DNA of 25,695 nucleotides, from NCBI GenBank assembly GCA_036524155.1, contig DATDCV010000537.1:1-25695 (forward strand), given 5' to 3'. The position numbers and the translations under genes were made by a program. This DNA is from DATDCV01 sp036524155. Lineage in GTDB: Bacteria; Verrucomicrobiota; Verrucomicrobiia; Limisphaerales; UBA8199. Below are positions 1-7,644 of the stretch, piece by piece. The notes under the pieces were generated by a model. It saw nothing but the letters and a program-made list of their open reading frames with translations. It was not told where the DNA came from and made no database searches. The stretch's first letter is position 1. Every line of letters starts with the position of its first letter.

Positions 1-264
1 GCGGACGGTTCGGTGGCGACCTGCTCCTGGTATCGCTTTGTGGACCAGCCCTCTTTCCAGCAGTACAACTGGAGCGCCGAAAAGAAAGCGAAGCTACAGT
101 CCTTTGTGGAAAAGCTTCACGCAAACTGGCGCACGGACCGCGACTACATGGCTCCGCCCACGCGAGGCAAGCTGCTGGCGCTCGATCCCGCTCTGCTGGT
201 GACTCCGCCCCCCGGCCTCGAAGTTGGCTACGTTCCCATCGTGACACGACAAATCCGGGAGTGA
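1..264 (+). CDS. 3' end of an unrecognised gene
   Basis: The reading frame is open from the first base of the window to a TGA at 262-264 and gives 87 residues of a C-terminus; the start lies outside the window. The visible part is rich in aromatic and charged residues (WYRFVDQPSFQQYNW near the left edge, then a Lys/Glu-rich amphipathic stretch). It ends with a Pro-rich segment containing TPPPGLEVGYVPIVTRQ. I do not recognise the family and see no catalytic motif. It runs in the same direction as the operon that follows, with 65 nt to the next likely start, so it may be the first visible member of that transcription unit. A GTG at 13 is only an internal codon. I am confident the frame is coding because it is preserved up to a stop next to a real gene, but not of any function. 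Confidence 0.6.
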   Translation, partial: ADGSVATCSWYRFVDQPSFQQYNWSAEKKAKLQSFVEKLHANWRTDRDYMAPPTRGKLLALDPALLVTPPPGLEVGYVPIVTRQIRE

Positions 265-329
265 TTGAGGGAGTACACCGCGACGAATAGGAGTTGGCTT
301 CTTCAACACCAGGCTGGCAAATTCCCGAC

Positions 330-1739
330 ATGAAATCCTCCGCGCTGTTGTTGCTAACCATGTTCGCCATGGGTTGTCACACCTTCGACCGCGCGGCACC
401 CGCTGACGCTTTCGAATCGATTTTCGACGGTCGCACGCTGAATGGATGGCAAGGACAGGACATGTCGTTTTGGTCCGTCGAAGACGGGGCGATCACTGGA
501 ACGATTTCGCCCGCGCACGCGCCCAAGCTTAACCAGTATCTCATCTGGCAGGGCGGCATGCTGGATGACTTCGAACTGAAGCTGACGTTTCGCATGCGCA
601 GCACCAATTCCCCCGCGGTCAACGGCGGCTTCCAGTTCCGCAGCCGCCGCCTGCCGACCGGGGACGTGGCAGGATATCAGGTGGACAACAACTACCTTCA
701 GCCTTGGAAGGCCCGGCTCTATGACGAATTCGGCCGCCACGATCTCGCCCTGCAAGGCGAGCGCACAGTGTTCGACCGCGAGGGAGCTAAACATACGGAG
801 AAGATGATCCTGGAAGCTGGCGCGGACGATTTCAGGCTCGACGAGTGGCACGAGTACCACCTCATTGCCCGAGGCCACCAACTCTCACTGCGTGTCAACG
901 GCAAGCTCATCGCCGAGGTCACGGACAACGACGAGGACAGCTATGAGGCGCTGGGTTTGCTGGCGATGCAACTCCACACCGGCCCGCCGATGAAAGCCCA
1001 GTTCAAGGATATCCGGTTGAAACGGCTTCAGCCGGCGGAGAAGCCGGCCGCTCGCGACACTTTGGTGGCCGAGGCCTCGCTCGCCTGGCAATTCGGGGAG
1101 CGACTCGACGCGCATCAACCACCGCTCAAAGCCGTGGGCCACATCACGGCGCAGGTCGCGGCGGTGGGGCCGGGGGCGCGACCCCATTCCATGGTCGCCC
1201 GATTTGAGGACGCTTACTTCGACCTGGAGCGTGACCTGAACCAGCCAAAATTGTGGAACATCCCGGGCGAGGCCCTGACGGTTTATATGCGCGCCCGGGT
1301 GCCGGACGGGAACTGGAAGGCGGGTTTGCTTGCCAAACGCGGCAATCACGAGGTAATGAACTTCTGCCTGTTCGGCGCGGATTTGGCCGGGACGCCGGGA
1401 CCAGACATCGGCTTCGAGGTGCACACGGACCAGGGCTTTGTCATGGTCAGCTTTCCGGTCTCGCGCATCGACGCCACGGGCTGGCTCGACCTGATCGGGC
1501 GCTACGATGGCCAGAAGGTCTCGCTGCTCTGCAATGGGCGCTTGATGGACGAGAAAGCCTGGTCGGGGAAGCTCACCGAGAACAACGAGCCTATTCTCAT
1601 CGGTGCGGCCTCGTTCGATGGAATCCCCAAGATGTCTTTCACCGGCGAAATGGAAGGGGCGGCCATCTGGTCGCGCGCACTGAGCGAGGTCGAGATCTCC
1701 ACACTGCTCCGTGGGCCGGCGAAGCATTTTCCAAAGTGA
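330..1739 (+). CDS. DUF1080 (3-keto-disaccharide hydrolase-type) lipoprotein with C-terminal LamG-like domain
   Basis: This encodes 469 aa from the ATG at 330. That start is preferred over an upstream in-frame TTG at 294 because it begins directly with a hydrophobic signal peptide. The peptide ends in Ala-Met-Gly-Cys at residues 13-16, a plausible though imperfect lipobox. Residues about 27-232 match the DUF1080 fold: FDGRTLNGW opens it, followed by WSVEDGAITG, a GGFQFRSR strand, GYQVDNN and an EWHEYHLIARG segment. Residues about 285-466 look like a second concanavalin-type LamG domain (YMRARVPDGNW, then GRYDGQKVSLLCNGRLMDE). DUF1080 proteins are known to act on 3-keto-glycosides, and the nearby Gfo/Idh/MocA oxidoreductase is the kind of enzyme that makes such 3-keto sugars. 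That partnership is inference here. The stop overlaps the start of the following remnant (GTGA at 1736). Confidence 0.88.
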   Translation: MKSSALLLLTMFAMGCHTFDRAAPADAFESIFDGRTLNGWQGQDMSFWSVEDGAITGTISPAHAPKLNQYLIWQGGMLDDFELKLTFRMRSTNSPAVNGGFQFRSRRLPTGDVAGYQVDNNYLQPWKARLYDEFGRHDLALQGERTVFDREGAKHTEKMILEAGADDFRLDEWHEYHLIARGHQLSLRVNGKLIAEVTDNDEDSYEALGLLAMQLHTGPPMKAQFKDIRLKRLQPAEKPAARDTLVAEASLAWQFGERLDAHQPPLKAVGHITAQVAAVGPGARPHSMVARFEDAYFDLERDLNQPKLWNIPGEALTVYMRARVPDGNWKAGLLAKRGNHEVMNFCLFGADLAGTPGPDIGFEVHTDQGFVMVSFPVSRIDATGWLDLIGRYDGQKVSLLCNGRLMDEKAWSGKLTENNEPILIGAASFDGIPKMSFTGEMEGAAIWSRALSEVEISTLLRGPAKHFPK

Positions 1740-1902
1740 AGAACACATTCTATTACTCCATTCGGTTCTGTGCCTCCCTGCTCTTGGTCGAGTGTCCGTC
1801 CTTGCCGGAAAGTCGATCGCGAGTGTAGAACCGTGGGGGCGCGTTAAAATCGACACGGACGCGCCTTCGGCTCCCTACAGCCGCCTGCTCTTCGGGGGTT
1901 GA
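1736..1902 (+). pseudogene. 5' remnant of a secreted glycosidase-like gene (GH51-type N-terminus)
   Basis: A GTG at 1736 overlaps the preceding stop in a GTGA and opens a signal-peptide-like sequence (MKNTFYYSIRFCASLLLV) that stops at 1826-1828. In another frame (gtt at 1843 onward) the DNA encodes VKIDTDAPSAPYSRLLFGG and then a TGA at 1900-1902. That short block resembles the start of the mature part of secreted GH51-type arabinofuranosidases, which typically read as a beta strand followed by xLLFG or xLYG. Everything after this is unrelated in sequence. I read it as a signal peptide plus first strand of a glycosidase whose body has been deleted, with one frameshift inside the remnant. The family assignment rests on about 19 residues and is weak; the broken state of the gene is better supported. 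Confidence 0.5.
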
Positions 1903-2485
1903 CGGTGGCGAGACCGAGGCTGACAACCTCGGCCAAGCCTTGTTTCTCAGCTCGCTGGTGTCCGACAAAGCCCATCCGCTGGTCTCGCGAGTGCTCGCCG
2001 AAGTTCCGAAGTTTGAGCACCGGGAAGACGGAGCGAAATTCATTGCAGGCCGGTCGGATTTCTCGGAGCACCCGGCTTATCAAACCAAGTGGCTCAAGCT
2101 CGGACTCAGGGAGTTGGGCTTGCCAGATAATTACACCGTCCCAAGAATGCCGGACAGTTACTCCGCGCTGTTCTGGATGGGCTTCAAGGAGACGTACCAA
2201 CCGGGCAAAGACGCCGATGACCGGCAGGATTATCCTTACCTCGGCTGGGCGTGCGACCATTTTCATACTGCGAAGCAAAGTCCGATCAGCGACCGCGACT
2301 ACCCTTTGACTTGGGAAATCCGCGCCAGCCAGGCGAACTATGCCGGCATGAAGGTGATCGATCCCGTTTTCGTGGAGCAAAAAACCGCGGTGCCCCATAC
2401 CTGGCACGCCGCAGAGATCTTCCTGTATTTGCTCGACCCTGTCGTAAGGAACGTCTCTAAACATTCGGACCTCAACAAACCGTGA
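1901..2485 (+). pseudogene. 3' fragment of an uncharacterised protein, fused to the preceding remnant
   Basis: The frame is open from 1829, but protein-like sequence starts abruptly at 1901 (gac) with DGGETEADNLGQALFLSSLV. It continues for about 194 residues to the TGA at 2483-2485. A TTG at 1940 could serve as a start but would lie inside a helix-like segment. The fragment carries GRSDFSEHPAYQTKWLK, a DNYTVPRMPDSYSALFW block and PHTWHAAEIFLYL. It looks like the C-terminal half of an alpha-helical enzyme, possibly a glycosidase-type alpha/alpha barrel. I do not recognise the family with certainty. No N-terminal half exists upstream: the DNA before 1901 belongs to a different gene remnant in another frame. 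The stop overlaps the next GTG start (2482), so translational coupling may have preserved the reading frame. It could still yield a short protein, but I would treat it as truncated. Confidence 0.55.
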
Positions 2486-3447
2486 ACAGCACACTATCTC
2501 TCACCCGTCTGCTGGCGCTCGTGGGTGTCCTGGCCGGATTTGGGCCAACTCCAAATGCGCGCGCCGCAGATCTCTCCGGCCACAAGCTACTCGTCACCTC
2601 GGTCCGGACCGGCGACACGGAGGTGTTCATCGCGGACCCGACCACGGGCGACATGTTCAACGTCACCCGCTCACCGGGCTCAGAGGACCGTTATCCCTGC
2701 TGGTCGCCGGATGCCAGACAGACCTGCTTCATGTCCGACCGGGAAGGCACAACCAACCTGTGGATCTGCGATGCGGATGGCTCGCACGTGCGTCGGCTCA
2801 ACCGCACGCCCGCTGTGTGCTATATGCCAAGCTGGCAGCAAACACCGCAGGGCGAGCGGATTGTCTTTGGCAAGCATGGCGAGAAGCCGGAGATGGCCAG
2901 CATCAAGCCTGATGGCACGGACGAACAGAACCTCGGAGAAGGGCATGACCCGACACTTTCACCCGATGGGCTTCGCATCACTTACACCGGGCACGCCGGA
3001 GGAGGGGTAACCGTTTTCGTCATGAATTACGACGGTACGGGGAAGCGCCAGTTCGTGCCGGAGATCAGTCAGGTGGGCGCGGCCTTTCCCAATTGGTCAC
3101 CCGACTCCAAGCAGGTCGTCTATTCGTTCCCGGTCGGCGATGCCCTGGAGTTGTTCGTGGTCAGTGCTGACGGGACCGGCAAACATCAGCTCACCCATTT
3201 TGGCGGCCAGAGCATTTGCACCCCGAGTGCGTGGTCCCCGGATGGCAAATGGATCTCCTTCCGCAGGACGGAGGAGCGTTACTGGAGCAATCCGGTCCGC
3301 ATGCGCCAGGTTTATAGAGAGAAACCGGCTGGCAAGCGCCCGGTCTGGGTCATTCGTCCCGATGGAAGTGAAGCCACATTGATTGAGCCGCTGCACTATC
3401 AGATGGCCATCGACGGCAGCCGCGCCAGTTGGAAACCCAGGCGCTGA
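2482..3447 (+). CDS. Exported TolB-like (PD40) beta-propeller protein
   Basis: This encodes 321 aa from a GTG at 2482 that overlaps the previous stop as GTGA. The N-terminus is a signal peptide of about 28 residues (LLALVGVLAGFGPTPNARA). The rest repeats the PD40/TolB pattern of a strand, then a WSPDxxxxxF or LSPDGxxITY motif, then xDGxxxxxLT: LLVTSVRTGDTEVFIAD, CWSPDARQTCFMSD, LSPDGLRITYTG, NWSPDSKQVVYSF and WSPDGKWISFRR can all be seen. That gives about five or six blades. Such periplasmic propellers usually bind ligands or protein partners; there is no catalytic signature. It is too short to be a full TolB with its N-terminal domain. Its position inside a sugar-degradation operon suggests a sensing or scaffolding role, which is inference only. 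Confidence 0.82.
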   Translation: MNSTLSLTRLLALVGVLAGFGPTPNARAADLSGHKLLVTSVRTGDTEVFIADPTTGDMFNVTRSPGSEDRYPCWSPDARQTCFMSDREGTTNLWICDADGSHVRRLNRTPAVCYMPSWQQTPQGERIVFGKHGEKPEMASIKPDGTDEQNLGEGHDPTLSPDGLRITYTGHAGGGVTVFVMNYDGTGKRQFVPEISQVGAAFPNWSPDSKQVVYSFPVGDALELFVVSADGTGKHQLTHFGGQSICTPSAWSPDGKWISFRRTEERYWSNPVRMRQVYREKPAGKRPVWVIRPDGSEATLIEPLHYQMAIDGSRASWKPRR

Positions 3448-3534
3448 ACGCTTTTTCAGGATTCCAGTAACATTCGAGCGCTTGCATCAGTGTGGGCACG
3501 GCCTAGAATGCCCCAAAATTCGTCAGACTGATCT

Positions 3535-4878
3535 ATGAGCAACGATTCCAATCCTCAAAACGTCACTCGCCGCGATTTCCTTAAGAGCTCCGCCGCAGCC
3601 GCCGGCACTGTCGCCGCGTTGGGCACAGGAGCCGGACACGTCTTTGCAGCCGGTTCAGACAAAATCCGTGTAGGCCTTATCGGTTGCGGCTCGCGCGGAA
3701 CTGGCGCGGCCATGAATTGTGTTCTCTCCACGCCGGGAGTCGAGGTTGTCGCCTTGGCTGACGTCTTTGGCGACCGGGTGGAGGAGGCGCTCAAAAGGCT
3801 CAAAGATGATAACGCCGGCAAAGAATGGAGCTGCTCCCGCGAGTGGAAGCACTCCAACCAAGTTAAAGCCACGAAAGAGACCTGCTTCAGTGGATTTGAC
3901 GCCTACAAGAAGGTACTGGCCTGCGACCTCGACCTGGTCATTCTCGCTACACCTCCTGGCTTCCGGCCGATGCACCTCAAAGCAGCCATCGAAGCCGGCA
4001 AGCACGTCTTCATGGAAAAGCCCGTGGCCGTGGATCCAGTTGGGATTCGCTCGATTATCGCTTCCTCGGAGGCAGCGAAGCAAAAGGGACTGGCCGTCGT
4101 GGCGGGTACCCAGCGACGGCACCAGGCCAGCTACCTGGAAGTCATGAAACGCGTGCACGACGGTGCCATTGGGGAACTGCACGCGGGCGAAGCTTACTGG
4201 AACGGAGGGTGCGTGCGACACTACGGCTTCTACCATGAACGTCAGCCTGGTTGGTCCGACATGGAATACGTCCTGCGCAACTGGTACTTCTACAATTGGC
4301 TTTCCGGCGACCACATTGTCGAGCAGCACGTCCATAACCTCGACGTGATCAACTGGGCGATGGGCACTCCGCCGGCCGAAGCGCTGGCGGTCGGCGGTCG
4401 GCAATGGCGGGTCGAACCCCAGTTCGGCAACATTTATGACCATTTCTCGGTTCGTTACCGCTATCCCAATGGGGCGGTGGTCGTGAGCATGTGCCGGCAG
4501 ATTGACAATACCCAACCTCTGGTGACTGAAGGGGTCATCGGCACCAAAGGCAGAGCCATGGCCGGGAAGATCGAAGGCGCCACACCTTTCACCTTCTCTG
4601 GACGCGAGACCAATCCTTACGAGCAGGAACACGCGGATTTGATCCAGAGCATCCGCGACGGCAAGCCTCTCAACGAAGGCCGTGCGGTAGCCGAGGCCAC
4701 GCTTACCGCCATTATGGGCAGGATGAGCGCTTACACCGGCCTGCCGGTGAGCTGGAAATTCGCACTTCAGGACTCTCAACTCGATCTGACGCCCGAGATG
4801 TTCAAGAGTGGCGAGTTCAAGCTCGGCCCGGCGCCCGCGGTTTTGGTGCCGATGCCGGGAGTGACGGAACTCATATAG
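3535..4878 (+). CDS. Tat-exported Gfo/Idh/MocA family NAD(P)-type oxidoreductase
   Basis: This encodes 447 aa from an ATG at 3535. The N-terminus is a Tat signal (TRRDFLKSSAAAAGT, twin Arg at residues 12-13) with an Ala-rich core ending near residue 39. A Rossmann motif GLIGCGSRGTGA follows at about 47-58. The family signature EKPVA is at 161-165, and the C-terminal alpha/beta domain contains HNLDVINWAMG. The family uses a tightly held nicotinamide cofactor to oxidise or reduce sugar hydroxyls; many members act at C3. Tat export fits a protein that folds with its cofactor in the cytoplasm before export. With the DUF1080 protein upstream, a periplasmic 3-keto-sugar route (oxidation at C3, then cleavage) is a reasonable inference. 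The gap to the previous gene is 87 nt, so a separate start of transcription is possible, but I see no convincing promoter. Confidence 0.93.
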   Translation: MSNDSNPQNVTRRDFLKSSAAAAGTVAALGTGAGHVFAAGSDKIRVGLIGCGSRGTGAAMNCVLSTPGVEVVALADVFGDRVEEALKRLKDDNAGKEWSCSREWKHSNQVKATKETCFSGFDAYKKVLACDLDLVILATPPGFRPMHLKAAIEAGKHVFMEKPVAVDPVGIRSIIASSEAAKQKGLAVVAGTQRRHQASYLEVMKRVHDGAIGELHAGEAYWNGGCVRHYGFYHERQPGWSDMEYVLRNWYFYNWLSGDHIVEQHVHNLDVINWAMGTPPAEALAVGGRQWRVEPQFGNIYDHFSVRYRYPNGAVVVSMCRQIDNTQPLVTEGVIGTKGRAMAGKIEGATPFTFSGRETNPYEQEHADLIQSIRDGKPLNEGRAVAEATLTAIMGRMSAYTGLPVSWKFALQDSQLDLTPEMFKSGEFKLGPAPAVLVPMPGVTELI

Positions 4879-4939
4879 CCACGAGTTATCTGGTTACATT
4901 TGGCTGGTTTTTCCGTGCGGATTCCCGACCATCGCTCGC

Positions 4940-6388
4940 ATGCCGAAACTGCCATGCTGTGGATTTGAGCGCCGTGGTTGCTTCGGGTTGCTGGTTGCGG
5001 TTGGCTTGTCCCTACCGTCTGGCGACATTTTGGCTGCCGAGCGCGAGACGGTGCGTCCGGCTGACACGGGCGTGGCCTTGGTCAACCCGGATATGGGTTG
5101 GGTTCTCCACTTCTACGATAATTCGCTCTCGAATTACGGCAGCAAGCTCGCTCCCTTGGATACGGTCGATGATTTCCCCGGATTGAGTGTCGTTTATTTA
5201 CGACTGGCCTGGTCATACCTCGAACCCGACGAAGGCCGGTTTGACTGGTCGATAGTCGATGGCCCGGCGCAGCGCTGGATCGCCAAAGACAAGAAGGTGG
5301 CCTTTCGCTTCACTGCCTCGGAAGGTTCTCCCGCCTACGCCACCCCCGAATGGGTCGCCAAAGCCGGCGCGAAGGGTCATCGGTTTCGCGGCGGCAAGGG
5401 CATCGATGAAACCGGGGTCGCCTGGGAGCCGGATTTCGAGGACCCGGTCTTTCTCGAAAAGCTCGACCATTTCCTGGCGGCCGCGGCGGCCCGCTACGAC
5501 GGCGACCCGAGCGTCGCTTTTATCGATGTGGGCTCGTTTGGCATCTGGGGCGAAGGCCACACTTACTGGAGCACGAAGCTACCATACAGCTCCGCGACCA
5601 TTCGCAAGCACGTGGACCTGCACCAAAAACACTTTCATCACACCCTGCTCGCGGCCAACGACGACTTTGCGTCGCATGGCCGTGGAAGTGAAGCGGTGCT
5701 GTATGCGCTTGAACACGGGCTGACGTTGCGCGACGACAGCATCATGGTCGAGGCGGGGGAGGCCGCCTATCACAGCGCCACCCTGGCGCAGGGCGTGTGG
5801 CAGAAGCGGCCGGTCATTCTCGAGTCGGAACACTATGGCCCCTCTAAACAGCGAGGCTGCTGGGGTGATGGCGGCAAGTATCTGGAAGCGGTGGAAGCTT
5901 ACCACGCCAGCTACGCTTCTATCCATTGGTGGCCACGCGAGTTCCTGGCTGAGAACCGCGAGTTGGTGGACCGCATTAACCGCCGCCTGGGCTACCGGCT
6001 GCAAATCACTGAGGCCTCCTGGCCCAAACAAATCACCGTTGGACAAAGCGCCGACCTCAGCTGCTCCGTGCGCAACGCCGGGGTGGCCCCCTGTTATCCT
6101 GGCGGCCACCTCGCATTCACACTCAAGGGCACGAATGGCGGCATCTGTGCTGTTTTCACCGATGAGCAATTCGACGTGCGCGCGCTGGCTCCGGCGGCTC
6201 CGGATCAGGCCAAATCGACGGAGCGCCCGTTGAGCGTGCTCATTCCTGCAAATCTGAAACCTGGTGATTACGGCCTCTTCGTTTCCGTGGGTAGCTGCGT
6301 GGGAACGCCCGGCGTGGCCTTGCCACTGGAATCGGATGATGGCCAGCATCGGTACCGTTTAGGCCAGGTGCGTCTGCTTGAGCCATGA
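4940..6388 (+). CDS. Secreted DUF4832-type protein (glycosidase-like TIM barrel plus beta domain)
   Basis: This encodes 482 aa with an N-terminal signal peptide (hydrophobic core GLLVAVGLSLPSG, probable cleavage near residue 33). The N-terminal two thirds read like a beta/alpha barrel of glycoside-hydrolase type: NPDMGWVLHFYD, then YLRLAWSYLEPDEGRFDW, then FIDVGSFGIWGEGHTYW on the strand that would carry a catalytic acid. The last about 120 residues (from RLGYRLQITEASWP) look like an Ig-like beta domain with LSCSVRNAGVAPCYPGG, as in DUF4832 proteins. Substrate and activity are unknown for this family as far as I can tell. The stop overlaps the start of the next gene in an ATGA, so the two are translationally coupled. 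Confidence 0.82.
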   Translation: MPKLPCCGFERRGCFGLLVAVGLSLPSGDILAAERETVRPADTGVALVNPDMGWVLHFYDNSLSNYGSKLAPLDTVDDFPGLSVVYLRLAWSYLEPDEGRFDWSIVDGPAQRWIAKDKKVAFRFTASEGSPAYATPEWVAKAGAKGHRFRGGKGIDETGVAWEPDFEDPVFLEKLDHFLAAAAARYDGDPSVAFIDVGSFGIWGEGHTYWSTKLPYSSATIRKHVDLHQKHFHHTLLAANDDFASHGRGSEAVLYALEHGLTLRDDSIMVEAGEAAYHSATLAQGVWQKRPVILESEHYGPSKQRGCWGDGGKYLEAVEAYHASYASIHWWPREFLAENRELVDRINRRLGYRLQITEASWPKQITVGQSADLSCSVRNAGVAPCYPGGHLAFTLKGTNGGICAVFTDEQFDVRALAPAAPDQAKSTERPLSVLIPANLKPGDYGLFVSVGSCVGTPGVALPLESDDGQHRYRLGQVRLLEP

Positions 6389-7644
6389 AATCAGTCGCTC
6401 TTTATATCTGCTTTCTGGTTTCCATCAGCATCCGTGCTGAGAACTGGCCCCAGTTCCGCGGTCCGGATTCTCAAGGTCTTTCGCCGGAAAGGGACGTTCC
6501 CTTCAAATGGAGCACAACTGAGAACATCGCCTGGAAGACACCGATTCCCGGCGAGGGTTGGTCCTCGCCGATCGTGTGGCAGGACACCATATTCCTGACG
6601 GCGGCAACCGATGAGGGCAAGTCATGCCATGTGCTCAGCTTGGATCGCAAAACGGGCAGCGTCCGTTGGGACCTGGAAGTGTTTCAGCAGTCGCCCGGCC
6701 ACAAAGAAGGGCGGAATGGTTACGCGACTCCGACCCCAGCCACCGATGGTCAGCGGGTCTATGCCTGCTTTTTCGACGGCAGCTTTGCCGCCCTGGATTT
6801 CAGTGGCAAGCTCGTCTGGACCAACCGCAGCTATCCGTTTTATAGCCAGCACGGCCTGGGCACCTCGCCGATCCTTTACGACGGCCTGCTCATCATGGCC
6901 CGCGACGGGAGCAGCCAGGGCGAGGACAAGGGGTTGGGCTGGCAGAGGCCCTGGGACCAAGCCTTCATTGCCGCCCTGGACACCGGCACTGGAAAAGAAC
7001 GCTGGAAAGCCCAACGCGGTCTCTCGCGCATCTCCCATGGCGTGCCTACGATATGGTCCGCACCCGATGGGCACGCCGAATTGGTGAGTGAAGCGGGTGA
7101 CGTGGTCCAGGGGTTTAATCCAAAAAGCGGTCAGCGGCTCTGGTCCAGCCAGGTAATCGGCGAGGGTAAGGTCCCTTCCACCGTGATTGGCGGCGGGCTG
7201 GTTTATACGGCTGGAGGCTGGGGTGGTCGGGAATCCGTTAAGGCCTTCAAACTCGGTGGTCAGGGTGAACTCGGGACGAACAACCTCGTCTGGGAGCAAA
7301 AGGGGATCATGCCCAAGGTTCCTTCGATGCTCTATCTGGAAGGGCGGCTGTTCGCGGTGACCGACAACGGCATGGCCACTTGTTTGAAAGCCGATACGGG
7401 CGAGATTCTCTGGAAGGAGCGATTAGGCGGCAATTTCTCGGCGTCGCCAGTGGCGGCGTGGGGCCGCACCTATTTTACGAGCGATAACGGCGAAACCACC
7501 GTGATCGAGGCCGCGTCCCAATTCCGTGTGCTCGCAAAAAGTCCACTTGGTGAGAAGGTTCAGGCCTCCTTGGCGATTTCACACGGGCAGATTTTCATTC
7601 GCACCGAAAAGCACCTGTTCGGCATCGGAAAAGAAGGAATGTGA
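6385..7644 (+). CDS. Exported PQQ-like beta-propeller protein
   Basis: This encodes 419 aa from an ATG that overlaps the preceding stop (ATGA at 6385). A short signal peptide (MKSVALYICFLVSISIRA) precedes ENWPQFRGPDSQGLS, the opening common to PQQ-binding-like propellers in planctomycetes and verrucomicrobia. Repeating blades are visible as GEGWSSPIVWQDTIF, LDRKTGSVRWDLE, ATPTPATDGQRVYACF, AALDTGTGKERWKAQ and LKADTGEILWKERLG. The AxxxxTGxxxW repeats are the hallmark of the fold. Members of this subgroup generally lack the residues needed to act as true quinoprotein dehydrogenases, so cofactor binding should not be assumed. The gene also overlaps the next gene by 4 nt (GTGA at 7641). Its role in the operon is not evident from the sequence. 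Confidence 0.88.
   Translation: MKSVALYICFLVSISIRAENWPQFRGPDSQGLSPERDVPFKWSTTENIAWKTPIPGEGWSSPIVWQDTIFLTAATDEGKSCHVLSLDRKTGSVRWDLEVFQQSPGHKEGRNGYATPTPATDGQRVYACFFDGSFAALDFSGKLVWTNRSYPFYSQHGLGTSPILYDGLLIMARDGSSQGEDKGLGWQRPWDQAFIAALDTGTGKERWKAQRGLSRISHGVPTIWSAPDGHAELVSEAGDVVQGFNPKSGQRLWSSQVIGEGKVPSTVIGGGLVYTAGGWGGRESVKAFKLGGQGELGTNNLVWEQKGIMPKVPSMLYLEGRLFAVTDNGMATCLKADTGEILWKERLGGNFSASPVAAWGRTYFTSDNGETTVIEAASQFRVLAKSPLGEKVQASLAISHGQIFIRTEKHLFGIGKEGM

Noticed and set aside
885..1856. Long - strand open frame (323 codons) opposite the DUF1080-LamG gene
   Set aside because: It lies wholly antisense to a well-supported gene, its protein is rich in Arg and His as expected for a GC-rich shadow frame, and it has no domain or leader.
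3655..4779. Open frame of 374 codons opposite the Gfo/Idh/MocA gene
   Set aside because: Antisense to a gene with a Tat signal, Rossmann motif and EKP signature; the predicted protein has no family features.
6385..7644. PQQ-like propeller as a true quinoprotein dehydrogenase
   Set aside because: Only the blade repeats are visible; the cofactor-binding residues and disulfide ring of alcohol dehydrogenases are not seen, so only the fold is called.
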